Shown in pieces: positions 25,701 to 33,524 of a stretch of 64,000 nucleotides of DNA. Position 1 is the stretch's first letter. Every line of letters begins with the position of its first letter. The DNA comes from Burkholderia sp. SRS-46 (GTDB lineage Bacteria > Pseudomonadota > Gammaproteobacteria > Burkholderiales > Burkholderiaceae). Below the pieces are notes generated by a model that worked only from the letters and a program-made list of their open reading frames with translations, searched no databases and had not been told where the DNA came from. The position numbers and the translations under genes were made by a program. The DNA lies in contig NZ_PTXL01000007.1 in the NCBI RefSeq assembly GCF_004343775.1, positions 598,814 to 662,813 of the forward strand. The letters run 5' to 3'.

Positions 25701-26331
25701 GAATGCCGCTCGCGCGAAGGGCGACGAAGCGCTCGCGCGCGCGGTCGCGACGACCTTCTATCGTCTCCTCGCGGTGAAGGACGAATACGAGGTCGCGCGC
25801 CTGTACGCGGACGGCGCGTTCCGCACCGCGCTCGAAGCGCAGTTCGAAGGCGTGCCGGGGCAGGACTATCGCGTGAAGTTCAACCTGGCGCCGCCGACCG
25901 TCGCGAAGGCGGGCCGCGACGGCAGCGTGCCGACGAAGCGCGTGTTCGGCCAGTGGATGTGGCCGGTGCTCGGCGTGCTCGCGCGCGTGCGCAGCCTGCG
26001 CGGCACGTGGCTCGACCCGTTCGGCCGCACCGTCGAGCGCAGGATGGAGCGCGCGCTCGCCGACGACTACGAGACGACGCTGACCCGCGCGCTCGCCGCG
26101 ACGACGGCCGACAACGCGGCGCGCGTCGCGCAGCTCGCCGACCTGCACGCACGCGTGCGCGGCTTCGGCCACGTGAAGCTGCGCAACCTCGCCGGCGTGA
26201 AGCGTGCGGAGCGCGAGTTCGCGCTGCAGCTCGGCATCGATGCGGCGACGAGCGCGGTGGTGCGGCACGCGCTCGACGAAGCGAAGGGCGCGGGCACGCT
26301 GAAGGGGATTCCGGTGGTGGTCGCGAAGTAA
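22759..26331 (+). CDS. indolepyruvate ferredoxin oxidoreductase, fused alpha/gamma form
   Basis: This 1190-residue cytoplasmic enzyme decarboxylates aryl or branched 2-oxoacids to acyl-CoA and reduces a ferredoxin-like carrier. The order is an N-terminal pyrimidine-binding region (about 30-250, FVSGYRGSPLGMVDQQLWKA), a middle thiamine-diphosphate region (about 440-640, with YFCSGCPHNTS and GIGCHFMASWM, then GGEGVDWAAHAMF), and a cysteine-rich Fe-S segment at about 640-690 (CEGCGDCGVQSNCLS). A gamma-subunit domain follows from about 735 (GVGGTGVVTVGALV). Archaeal enzymes split these on two subunits; the single chain is the proteobacterial type. AGGAG at 22746 fixes the start. It has a terminator at 26352. 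Confidence 0.93.
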   Translation: MTARLPIDGTPALSDYRLTDNLTATRGRIFLTGTQALVRLLLMQRAADAAQGLNTAGFVSGYRGSPLGMVDQQLWKAKKLLDGGGVRFLPAINEELGGTAVLGTQRVEADPERTVEGVYAMWYGKGPGVDRAGDALKHGNAYGSSPHGGVLVVAGDDHGCVSSSMPHQSDFAMIAWHMPVVNPSNIADMLEFGLYGWALSRYSGAWVGFKAISETVESGSTVDLDALRTHWPAPAGFTPPAGGLHNRWPDLPSLTIEARLAAKLDAVRHFARTHSIDKWIAPAAHANVGIVTCGKAHLDLMEALRRLDLTVADLEAAGVRIYKVGLSYPLEMTRIETFVDGLAEVLVIEEKGPVIEQQIKDYLYNRADGARPRVLGKHDAVGACLLSELGELRPSRILPVFAEWLARHKPALDRRERVVDLVAPQILSNEADAVKRTPYFCSGCPHNTSTKVPEGSIAQAGIGCHFMASWMERDTTGLIQMGGEGVDWAAHAMFTNTKHVFQNLGDGTYFHSGILAIRQAVAAKANITYKILYNDAVAMTGGQPVDGSISVPQIARQVEAEGVSRFVVVSDEPEKYDGHHGLFPKGTTFHHRSELDAVQRELRETPGVTVLIYDQTCAAEKRRRRKKGEFPDPDKRLFINDAVCEGCGDCGVQSNCLSVEPLETPLGRKRRIDQSSCNKDFSCVNGFCPSFVTVEGAALKKAAGAAFDAAALAARVDALPVPATHLDAAPFDMLVTGVGGTGVVTVGALVSMAAHLEGKSASVLDFMGFAQKGGSVLSFVRIAARDEWLNQVRIDTQQADVLLACDMVVGASADALQTVRHERSRIVVNTHRIPNASFVQNPDANLHADALLEKMHHAAGDGYLSSCDAQALAAKFLGDSIGANILMLGFAWQLGLVPVSLAAMMRAIELNNVAVPMNKLAFAIGRMAAGDPAGLDALWNARHAVATPAAPETLAELIADREARLDAYGGARYVERYRTLVNAARAKGDEALARAVATTFYRLLAVKDEYEVARLYADGAFRTALEAQFEGVPGQDYRVKFNLAPPTVAKAGRDGSVPTKRVFGQWMWPVLGVLARVRSLRGTWLDPFGRTVERRMERALADDYETTLTRALAATTADNAARVAQLADLHARVRGFGHVKLRNLAGVKRAEREFALQLGIDAATSAVVRHALDEAKGAGTLKGIPVVVAK

Positions 26332-26351
26332 CGCGGCCCGCACATGGAACA

Positions 26352-26384
26352 ACGGCGACGCCCGGCATCGGGCGTCGCCGTTTT
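26352..26384 (+). terminator. rho-independent terminator after indolepyruvate oxidoreductase
   Basis: ACGGCGACGCCC (26352-26363) pairs perfectly with GGGCGTCGCCGT (26370-26381) over a 6-base loop, and TTTT ends it. The T tract is only on the plus side, so it serves the oxidoreductase rather than the convergent antiporter gene. Confidence 0.88.
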
Positions 26385-26425
26385 GCATTCGGGCCCGCGC
26401 GCCGCGGGCACGGATCAAGCCCGCC

Positions 26426-28093
26426 TCAGACCAACCCTTTCTTGCGCGTCGACAGCGCCGTTTCCGACAGGTCGATCTCGCGCAGCAGCTTGGTGAGCGT
26501 CTCGTCGGAGATCTTGTGATCGCCGCGCATCTTGTAGAGCATCGAGCGCTCCGCGCGCACGGCCGCGATCCGCATCTGCAACTCCATTCTTTCGGATTGC
26601 CTGGCTTCGGCGCGCGGCGTCTTGCCGCCGTCCGACATCGCCGCGAGGCGGCGCCGGTATTGCTCCATCACGCGCGCGGCGACGTCCGCGCAGCGCGCCG
26701 AGCCGGTTTCGTCGAGGTCGGTCGAGATCGCGTCGTGCGCGGTGTCGATCGCGCGGATCGCGGCCTGCGCGGCGGCCGCGCGCGCCGAGCGTTCCTCTTC
26801 CTCGTGCGGGTTGCGCGTCGAGCGCACGCCGCGCAGCAGCAGCGGCAGGCCGGCGACGGCGATGAACAGCGAACCGAGGATCACGCCCGACGCGATGAAG
26901 ATCGCGGTGTCGCGCCCGGCGAGCGGCGTGCCGTCGCCCAGCGCGACCGGGATCGACAGCACGCCGGCGAGCGTCACCGCGCCGCGCACGCCGCCGACCG
27001 TCATCACCGCGATCGTGCGCAGCCCCGCCATCGTGCCGGCGAGGCCTTGGCGCGCCGCGCGGCGGCTCGCGATCCAGCGCAGCAGCCAGACCCACAGGAA
27101 GCGGATCGCATAGAGCGCGACGATCATCGCGAGCACGTTGACGATCATCCGGCCGACGAGCGCGTCGCTCGTATGGTGCGCGTCGACCAGCGCGCGGCCG
27201 ATGATGTGCGGCAACTGCAGCCCGAGCATGATGAACACCATGCCGTTGAACACGAACTCGATCATCGCCCATGTGCTTTCCGCGCGCACGCGCGCGGCGA
27301 CGGTGCTTTTGCGCGAGAAGCTCGTGTAGTTCATCATCATCCCGGCCGACACGGCGGCCAGCACGCCGGACAGGTCCAGATGCTCGGCGAACAGGTAGGC
27401 GGCGAACGGCACGAGCAGCGTCATCACGATGCCGGGCGCCGGATCGCCTTCCTGGTCGGCGTTCAAGAAGCGCGTCGACAGCGCGCTGAACAGCCAGGAC
27501 ACCACCGCGCCCGTCGCGAGCCCGCCGGCGGCGACGATCACGAACGTGACCGAGGCGTCGCGCAGCGAGAACATCCCGGTCAGCGCGGCGGCCACCGCGA
27601 ACTTCAGCGCGACGAGGCCCGACGCGTCGTTCATCAGCGCCTCGCCCTCGAGGATGTGCATCAGCTGCGGCGGGATCCGGCCCTTTCCGGCGATGCCCGA
27701 CAGCGCGACCGCGTCGGTCGGCGACAGCACCGCGGCGAGCGCGAACGCGATCGGCAGCGGCAACTCGGGAATCAGCCAATGCGCGAAATAGCCGACCGCG
27801 AGTACCGTCATGAAGACGAGCCCGAACGCGAGCATCAGGATCGCGCGGCGCTGCAGGTACAGCTCGCGCTTCGGAATCCGCCAGCCGTCCGCGAACAGCA
27901 GCGGCGGAATGAACAGCAGCATGAAGATTTCCGGGTCGAACGTGACGTGCAGGTTGAACTTCGGCCACGCGAGGATCGCGCCGAACGCGATCTGCATCAG
28001 CGGCAGCGGCAGCCGCAACGGCAGCGCGCGGGTGATCGCGCCGGACAGCGCGACGGTGAGCAGCAGGATCAGGACGGTGAAGACTATTTCCAT
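26426..28093 (-). CDS. CPA1 family Na+(K+)/H+ antiporter (NhaP-like)
   Basis: This 555-residue inner-membrane antiporter exchanges protons for Na+ or K+ and helps pH and salt homeostasis. About twelve hydrophobic helices occupy residues 1-430. The transport-site motifs are AVLSPTDAVALSGI (D127) and GEALMNDASGLVAL (N155-D156). A cytoplasmic, charged C-terminal region of about 115 residues follows (from about 440, ARAAAAQAAIRAIDTAHDAI). The start at 28093 (MEIVFTVLILLLTVAL) places helix one first; longer frames upstream add no domain. It is divergent from the EAL gene. Confidence 0.9.
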   Translation of the reverse strand: MEIVFTVLILLLTVALSGAITRALPLRLPLPLMQIAFGAILAWPKFNLHVTFDPEIFMLLFIPPLLFADGWRIPKRELYLQRRAILMLAFGLVFMTVLAVGYFAHWLIPELPLPIAFALAAVLSPTDAVALSGIAGKGRIPPQLMHILEGEALMNDASGLVALKFAVAAALTGMFSLRDASVTFVIVAAGGLATGAVVSWLFSALSTRFLNADQEGDPAPGIVMTLLVPFAAYLFAEHLDLSGVLAAVSAGMMMNYTSFSRKSTVAARVRAESTWAMIEFVFNGMVFIMLGLQLPHIIGRALVDAHHTSDALVGRMIVNVLAMIVALYAIRFLWVWLLRWIASRRAARQGLAGTMAGLRTIAVMTVGGVRGAVTLAGVLSIPVALGDGTPLAGRDTAIFIASGVILGSLFIAVAGLPLLLRGVRSTRNPHEEEERSARAAAAQAAIRAIDTAHDAISTDLDETGSARCADVAARVMEQYRRRLAAMSDGGKTPRAEARQSERMELQMRIAAVRAERSMLYKMRGDHKISDETLTKLLREIDLSETALSTRKKGLV

Positions 28094-28394
28094 CGATACG
28101 TCGAAAGCGGGGAATGAAACGGCCGTACGGAGTGTAGCGCGCGGAACAGGCGGCTGCGCTCGAGTGCCGGTGCGCGCGCACCGAAACGGTGCGCACGGCA
28201 TGCGCCACATCGGTGCGGCGGCCGCGCGGGGCGGTGTGGCAAGGCAGGGCCCGCTGCGCACGGAGCTTGCTTGATGTTGACCGACAAGCAACGACAATCC
28301 GCGACAACAACCGTAAATCCGAGGGCTTACTCATGACCAATCGCGCGCCGTCCCGTCTGCCCGCCGCCGCGTCAGCCAGCATCAGGAGGCGGGT
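28094..28394. other. divergent intergenic region between antiporter and EAL gene
   Basis: These 301 bases hold the two promoters and a possible 21-codon leader (28333-28398). An AT-richer stretch at 28266-28325 (GACAATCCGCGACAACAACC) precedes it. GAGGG at 28321-28325 could be the ribosome-binding site for the leader, and GGAGG at about 28386 that for the EAL gene. Confidence 0.5.
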
Positions 28395-28398
28395 ATGA
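28333..28398 (+). CDS. possible 21-residue leader peptide upstream of EAL gene
   Basis: An ATG at 28333 with GAGGG 7 bases upstream opens a 21-codon frame (MTNRAPSRLPAAASASIRRR and a final V). Its TGA overlaps the EAL ATG as ATGA at 28395-28398. That overlap is typical of translational coupling. The peptide is basic, with no recognisable domain. It could be a true leader that sets EAL expression, or an accident of upstream sequence; only the spacing and overlap support it. Confidence 0.4.
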   Translation: MTNRAPSRLPAAASASIRRRV

Positions 28399-29681
28399 CG
28401 ACCGTGCAACAGGAGCGTCCGGCCGCGGCGTCGCCATACCGCTTCGAGCGGGAGGTGACGTCCGGCTTCGAGCGTCTGGCGACGCAGCATCACGACCTGA
28501 CGCTCACGACCGTGTTCCAGCCGATTTTCAGCCTGTCGCACCAGCGTGCGGTGGGCTACGAGGCGCTGCTGCGCGCGCACGACACGCTCGACCGGCCGGT
28601 GTCGCCGCTCGACGTGTTCGGCGACGCGGCGCGCCACGGCGAGCTGCTGCAGCTCGACCGGCTCGCGCAGGCGCTGCATCTCGAGAACTTCGCGCTGCTC
28701 GGCGCCGAGCGCGAATGGCTGTTCCTGAACGTGCATCCGGGCGTGCTGACCGACCCGTTCCAGGCCGCGGCGCTGCTCGCGAACCTGAAGCGCCTCGGCA
28801 TGCCGCCGCGCCGCGTGGTGCTCGAGGTGCTCGAGCAGCGCGCGGACGATCACGAGCGGCTGGCCGACGCGGTGCGCGAATTCCGCGCGCACGGCTTCCT
28901 GATCGCGCTCGACGATTTCGGCGCCGGCCATTCGAACCTCGAGCGGGTCTGGCAGCTCAACCCGGACATCGTGAAGCTCGACCGGATCATGCTGTCGCAC
29001 GCCGCGCATCGCACCGGGCTCACCGCGATCCTGCACGGCCTCGTCACGCTGCTGCACGAGGCCGGCAAGCTGGTGCTGGTCGAGGGGATCGAGACCGAGC
29101 ACGAGGCGCAGATCGCGCTGTCGTGCGAGGCCGATTTCGTGCAGGGCTATTTCTTCGGCCGGCCGGCGCCGGGGCTGCCCGACAGCGCGGCCGCGACCGT
29201 CTGCATCGGCGAGCTGACCGAGCGCTATCGCCAGCAGGCCGATGCGCGCGAGCGGCGCGACGCGCAGCGGCTCGCGCCGTACCTGCGCGCGTTCGAGCGC
29301 GCGGCCGAGCGCGTCGCGGCCGGCGAGCCGCTCGACGAGGTGTGCTGGAACTTCCTCGCGCTCGACGACGCGGCGCGCTGCTTCCTGCTCGACGGCCAGG
29401 GCCGGCAGGCGGGCCGCAACGTCGTGCTGCGCGCCGATCGCGCGACCCGCGAGGCGCGCTTCCTGCCGCTCGCGGACGCGCAGGGCGCGAACTGGCTGCG
29501 GCGGCCGTATTTCCGCGCGGCGATCGCCGAGCCCGGCCGCGTGCAGGTGACGCGGCCGTACCTGTCGATCAACGAGGCGCAGCCGTGCGTGACGCTGTCG
29601 GTGGCAATTCGCGTCGGCGACGCGCTGCGCGTGCTGTGCGGGGATCTCGACTGGGGCGACGACGGCGCGGACGCGGGCTAG
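28395..29681 (+). CDS. EAL-domain cyclic-di-GMP phosphodiesterase with C-terminal extension
   Basis: This 428-residue cytoplasmic protein degrades the second messenger cyclic di-GMP to pGpG. The EAL domain covers about residues 36-262 and keeps the key residues: E56 in YEALLRAH, N112 in LNVHP, E144 in LEVLEQ, D173-D174 in LDDFGAGHSN, K194 in IVKLD, E230 in LVEGIETEHE and Q250 in FVQGYFFGRP. So it should be catalytically active. The C-terminal 160 residues, from about 270, contain a helical link and a predicted PDC-like sensory fold (LRRPYFRAAIAEPGRVQVTR). No transmembrane segment is seen. Regulation may involve the leader at 28333. Confidence 0.9.
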   Translation: MTTVQQERPAAASPYRFEREVTSGFERLATQHHDLTLTTVFQPIFSLSHQRAVGYEALLRAHDTLDRPVSPLDVFGDAARHGELLQLDRLAQALHLENFALLGAEREWLFLNVHPGVLTDPFQAAALLANLKRLGMPPRRVVLEVLEQRADDHERLADAVREFRAHGFLIALDDFGAGHSNLERVWQLNPDIVKLDRIMLSHAAHRTGLTAILHGLVTLLHEAGKLVLVEGIETEHEAQIALSCEADFVQGYFFGRPAPGLPDSAAATVCIGELTERYRQQADARERRDAQRLAPYLRAFERAAERVAAGEPLDEVCWNFLALDDAARCFLLDGQGRQAGRNVVLRADRATREARFLPLADAQGANWLRRPYFRAAIAEPGRVQVTRPYLSINEAQPCVTLSVAIRVGDALRVLCGDLDWGDDGADAG

Positions 29682-29765
29682 CGCCCGGCGCCCGGCGGGC
29701 GATCTGGCGTCGCCCGCGGCGCTCGGCTAGGATGCACGAATCCTCCTACGATTCGCGAGCCGCCG

Positions 29766-30488
29766 ATGATCCGAACCGCCGCCCCGTCCGTCCTGCTCGA
29801 AGTGATCGCCACGACCGTCGGCGATGCGAAAGCCGCCGCCCGCGCGGGCGCCGACCGGCTCGAACTCGTCACCGCGATCAGCGAAGGCGGGCTGACGCCG
29901 AGCGTCGGCCTGATCGAGGCCGTCGTGGCCGCGGTGCCGATTCCCGTCAACGTGATCGTGCGGCCGCACAGTCGCGGTTTCGTCTATGACGCCGACGCGC
30001 TCCGGGTGATCGAGCGCGACGTGCGCGCGGCGGTCGCGGCGGGCGCGAACGGTGTCGTGTTCGGCGCGCTCGACGCGCGCGGCGACGTCGACCTCGGCGC
30101 GCTCGCGCGCATCGCCGCCGCCGCCGAAGGGCGCGCGCTCACGTTCCATCGCGCGTTCGACGTCGCGCGCGATCTGAACGCCGCGTTCGACGTGCTGCTG
30201 GGGGTGCCGGCGGTCACGTCGGTGCTGACGTCGGGCGGCCATCCGTCGGTGCTCGACGCGGCCGCGACGATCGCGCGGATGGTGCGGCGCGCCGAAGGGG
30301 CGGCGTGCACGGTGCTCGCCGGCTCGGGGCTGACCGCCGACGCGGTCGGTGATTTCGTGCGCACGACCGGCGTGCGCGCGGTGCATTTCGGCTCGGGCGT
30401 GCGCCCGCGCGGCGAGGTGCTCGCGCCGGTCGACGAGCGGCTCGTCGCGAAGGTGCGTGCGGCGATCGACGCGGCATGGCACGCGTGA
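29766..30488 (+). CDS. cutC: copper homeostasis protein CutC
   Basis: This 240-residue TIM-barrel protein belongs to the CutC family, linked to copper tolerance though its biochemical action is unclear. VLLEVIATTVGDAKAAARAG and ADRLELVTAISEGGLTPSVG are the family N-terminus. VNVIVRPHSRGFVYDADALR and VLTSGGHPSVLDAAATIARM mark further barrel strands, and VHFGSGVRP the end. Length is typical. It ends 28 bases before the bidirectional terminator shared with bioB. Confidence 0.92.
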   Translation: MIRTAAPSVLLEVIATTVGDAKAAARAGADRLELVTAISEGGLTPSVGLIEAVVAAVPIPVNVIVRPHSRGFVYDADALRVIERDVRAAVAAGANGVVFGALDARGDVDLGALARIAAAAEGRALTFHRAFDVARDLNAAFDVLLGVPAVTSVLTSGGHPSVLDAAATIARMVRRAEGAACTVLAGSGLTADAVGDFVRTTGVRAVHFGSGVRPRGEVLAPVDERLVAKVRAAIDAAWHA

Positions 30489-30515
30489 CGCACCGCGCAT
30501 CGGTCGATTGAAAAA

Positions 30516-30541
30516 AAGCCGGGACGTGTCCCGGCTTTTTC
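30516..30541. terminator. bidirectional rho-independent terminator between cutC and bioB
   Basis: AAGCCGGGAC (30516-30525) pairs with GTCCCGGCTT (30528-30537) around GT. There is a T tract of five to the right and seven A residues to the left, so it works for both the plus-strand cutC and the minus-strand bioB. Confidence 0.92.
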
Positions 30542-30569
30542 GTTCGCAGGCGCCGCGTGCGGCGGCCGC

Positions 30570-31589
30570 TTACGCGTTGTCCGCCAGCGCGTCCGCCTGG
30601 CTCGCGCGAATCCCGAGGCGCTCGAACAGCGCGCGGTCGCGCTGGGTCTGCGGATTGCTGGTCGTCAGCAGCTGGTCGCCGTAGAACATCGAGTTCGCAC
30701 CGGCGAGGAAGCACATCGCCTGCAGCCCGTCGTCGAGCTGCTCGCGGCCGGCCGACAGGCGCACCACGGCCTTCGGCATCGTGATCCGCGCCACCGCGAT
30801 CGTGCGGACGAACTCGAACGGGTCGAGCGCCGCGGTGCCTTCGAGCGGCGTGCCTTCGATGGCCACCAGGTTGTTGATCGGCACCGAGTCCGGATACGGG
30901 TTCAGGTTCGCGAGCTGCGTGATCAGGCCCGCGCGCTCGCGGCGCGACTCGCCCATTCCGATGATGCCGCCGCAGCACACGTTGATGCCCGCGTCACGCA
31001 CGCGGTCGAGCGTGTCGAGGCGATCCTGGTAGGTGCGCGTCGAGATGATCTGCCCGTAGAACTCCGGCGACGTGTCGAGGTTGTGGTTGTAGTAGTCGAG
31101 GCCCGCGTCGGCGAGCTCCTTCGCCTGCTCGTCCTCGAGCATGCCGAGCGTCATGCAGGTCTCGAGCCCCATCTCCTTTACGCCGCGCACCATCTCGGTC
31201 AGCGCCGGCATGTGGCGCTCCTTCGGGTTGCGCCACGCCGCGCCCATGCAGAAGCGGCTCGCGCCGTTCGCCTTCGCGGCGCGCGCGGCGTCGAGCACCG
31301 CGTCGACGTCCATCAGCTTCTCGGCCTTCAGGCCCGTGTCGTGGTGCGACGACTGCGAGCAGTAGCCGCAATCCTCCTCGCAGCCGCCCGTCTTGATCGA
31401 CAGCAGCGTCGACAGTTGCACCGCGTTCGCGTCGAAGTGCTCGCGGTGCACCTGCTGCGCGCGGAACATCAGGTCGTTGAACGGCAATGCAAACAGCGCG
31501 ACGACGTCGGCGACGCGCCAGCGCTGTGCGCTCGGGGCGGCCACGGGAATCGCGTCGGCTTGCACGGCGGCGGTCTGGGCTTGGGTCAT
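30570..31589 (-). CDS. bioB: biotin synthase
   Basis: This 339-residue radical-SAM enzyme inserts sulfur into dethiobiotin to make biotin. The [4Fe-4S] motif is C70-x3-C74-x2-C77 in KTGGCEEDCGYCSQSS. FCMGAAWRNPKERHM and YNHNLDTSPEFYG hold further cluster or substrate ligands, and CCGGIIGMGESRRERAG is typical. Length is usual with a 20-residue N-terminal extension. It is the last gene of the bioAFDB run, 34 bases after bioD, and ends at the terminator at 30516. Confidence 0.97.
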   Translation of the reverse strand: MTQAQTAAVQADAIPVAAPSAQRWRVADVVALFALPFNDLMFRAQQVHREHFDANAVQLSTLLSIKTGGCEEDCGYCSQSSHHDTGLKAEKLMDVDAVLDAARAAKANGASRFCMGAAWRNPKERHMPALTEMVRGVKEMGLETCMTLGMLEDEQAKELADAGLDYYNHNLDTSPEFYGQIISTRTYQDRLDTLDRVRDAGINVCCGGIIGMGESRRERAGLITQLANLNPYPDSVPINNLVAIEGTPLEGTAALDPFEFVRTIAVARITMPKAVVRLSAGREQLDDGLQAMCFLAGANSMFYGDQLLTTSNPQTQRDRALFERLGIRASQADALADNA

Positions 31590-31623
31590 ATCGTTTTTCC
31601 TGGGTGCGGGGAAACAGGGTGGA

Positions 31624-32343
31624 TCATCGCTGCGCGGTGCGCAGCGTGTCGACGAGCGCGGCGATGTCGAGCATCGCCGCGGCGGATTCGGGTACGGCCG
31701 GTTTCATGTGCGGAATGCGGCCGAGCAGCGGCGCGCCGTGCTCGCGGGCGAGCCAGTCGCGCATCGTCGCGACGTTCTCGTCCGGGAACGACATCGCCGG
31801 GTCGACGTGGTTCGCGACCCAGCCGGCGAGCGTGAGGCCGCGCGCGGCGATCGCGTCGGCGCTCAGCAGCGCGTGGTTGATGCAGCCGAGCCGCACGCCG
31901 ACGACGAGCACGACGGGCAGCCCGAGCGCGACCGCGAGGTCGGCCATGTCGCGCGTGTCCGAGAGCGGCACGCGAAAGCCGCCGGCGCCTTCGACCACGA
32001 CGACGTCCGCGCGCGTCAGCGCCTCGCGATGGCACGCGACGATCGTGTCGAGGTCGAGCGTCACGCCTTCCTGCGCGGCGACGATGTGCGGCGCGGCGGG
32101 CGCCTTCAGCAGGAACGGCGTACGCAGTTCCGGCGGCAGCACGACGTTCGCGGCCGCGTCGAGCTGGTCGGCGTCCTCGTTGCGCCACACGCCGTCCTGC
32201 TCGTACGCGCCGGCCGCGACCGGCTTCAGCGCGGCTGCGCGCAGGCCGTGCCGCGCGAAGCCGTGCAGCAGCGCGGCGGACACGAAGGTCTTGCCGATCT
32301 CGGTGTCGGTGCCGGTGACGAACAGCGAAAGCGGGGCCGTCAT
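31624..32343 (-). CDS. bioD: dethiobiotin synthetase
   Basis: This 239-residue enzyme closes the ureido ring of dethiobiotin from 7,8-diaminopelargonate, CO2 and ATP. The P-loop is FVTGTDTEIGKTF (G11-T19). LKPVAAGAYEQ and VVVEGAGGFRVPLSD carry the substrate and Mg/ATP residues. Its ATG overlaps the bioF TGA as ATGA at 32340-32343, so translation is coupled. It is followed after 34 bases by bioB. Confidence 0.96.
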   Translation of the reverse strand: MTAPLSLFVTGTDTEIGKTFVSAALLHGFARHGLRAAALKPVAAGAYEQDGVWRNEDADQLDAAANVVLPPELRTPFLLKAPAAPHIVAAQEGVTLDLDTIVACHREALTRADVVVVEGAGGFRVPLSDTRDMADLAVALGLPVVLVVGVRLGCINHALLSADAIAARGLTLAGWVANHVDPAMSFPDENVATMRDWLAREHGAPLLGRIPHMKPAVPESAAAMLDIAALVDTLRTAQR

Positions 32344-33524
32344 CGAGCCGCCTCGCTCGCGGCGACCAGCGCCGTTTCGAGCCGCGCGAGATCGTCGAAC
32401 GAATGCGCGGCCGACAGCGAGATGCGCAGCCGCGACGTGCCCGCCGGCACGGTCGGCGGCCGGATCGCGGGCACCCACAGGCCGTGCGCGTCGAGCGCGC
32501 GCATCGCGGCGAGCGTCGCGTCGTTGCTGCCGATCACGAGGGGCTGCACGGCCGTGTGCGAATCGACCGGCTGCCAGCGCGTGTTGCGCAGCAGCGCGCG
32601 GGTGCGCTCGATCAGCGCGGCGAGGTGCGCGCGCCGCGCGTCGCCTTCGTCGCCGGCGATCACCTTCAGGCTGGCGGATACCGCATGCGCGACCGCGGGC
32701 GGCGCGGCGGTCGTGAAGATGTAGCTGCGCGCGCGCTGGATCATCCATTCGATCACGGTGTCGTGCGCGACGACGAACGCGCCCGCGACGCCGGCCGCCT
32801 TGCCGAGCGTGCCGACGTACACGAGGTGCGGCGAGCGCAGCGCCGCGGCCGCGAGCGCGCCGCGACCCTGCGGCCCGAGCACGCCGAAGCCGTGCGCGTC
32901 GTCGACGACGAGCCACGCGCCGTGGCGCTCGGCCAGTGCGACGAGTTCGGCGAGCGGCGCGAGATCGCCGTCCATGCTGAACACGGTGTCGCTGACGATC
33001 AGCTTGGTCTTCGCGTCGGATGCATCGAGCAGCGCGGCGAGCGCGGCCATGTCCGCATGCGGATAGACCTGCACGTTCGCGCGCGACAGCCGGATGCCGT
33101 CGATCAGCGACGCATGGTTCAGCGCGTCGGAGAAGATCGTCGCGTCCTTGCCCGAGAGCGCGGTCATCGCGGCGAGGTTCGCCATGTAGCCGGTGCTGAA
33201 GTACAGCGCGCGCGGCGCATCGGAGAAGCCGCCGCAGAACGCGGCGAGCTCGTCCTCGAGCCGCGCGTGCGCGCGCGAATGGCCGCCGAGCAGGTGCGAG
33301 CCGCCGCTGCCCGAGCCGTAGCGCTGCGCGCCGTCGCCGAACGCGGCGACGAGCGCCGGATGCGCGGCGAGGCCGAGGTAGTCGTTGCTCGCGAAGCCGA
33401 CGATCTCGCGGCCGTCGACGTTCATGTGCGCGTCGCACGCGGTGTCCGCGGTGCGGCGCACGCGGCGCAGGCCTTGCGCGTCGAGATCCGCGAGGCCGTG
33501 CTGCAGGGTGTCGATGAGGTTCAT
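32340..33524 (-). CDS. bioF: 8-amino-7-oxononanoate synthase
   Basis: This 394-residue PLP enzyme condenses pimeloyl-ACP (or CoA) with alanine. The PLP lysine lies in VGTLGKAAGVAGAFV, and LVVDDAHGFGVLGPQGRG carries the PLP-N1 aspartate. FASNDYLGLAAHP and GSGGSHLLGGHSRAHARLE are family motifs. The ATG at 33524 overlaps the bioA TGA (ATGA at 33521-33524), and its own TGA overlaps bioD. Adjacent bio genes form a tightly coupled operon. Confidence 0.96.
   Translation of the reverse strand: MNLIDTLQHGLADLDAQGLRRVRRTADTACDAHMNVDGREIVGFASNDYLGLAAHPALVAAFGDGAQRYGSGSGGSHLLGGHSRAHARLEDELAAFCGGFSDAPRALYFSTGYMANLAAMTALSGKDATIFSDALNHASLIDGIRLSRANVQVYPHADMAALAALLDASDAKTKLIVSDTVFSMDGDLAPLAELVALAERHGAWLVVDDAHGFGVLGPQGRGALAAAALRSPHLVYVGTLGKAAGVAGAFVVAHDTVIEWMIQRARSYIFTTAAPPAVAHAVSASLKVIAGDEGDARRAHLAALIERTRALLRNTRWQPVDSHTAVQPLVIGSNDATLAAMRALDAHGLWVPAIRPPTVPAGTSRLRISLSAAHSFDDLARLETALVAASEAAR

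Noticed and set aside
22720..26418. 1232-codon minus-strand frame opposite the indolepyruvate oxidoreductase
   Set aside because: Composition is Arg/Ala/Val/Glu-rich, as in third-position GC shadows. The plus-strand frame has clear domains and a ribosome-binding site.
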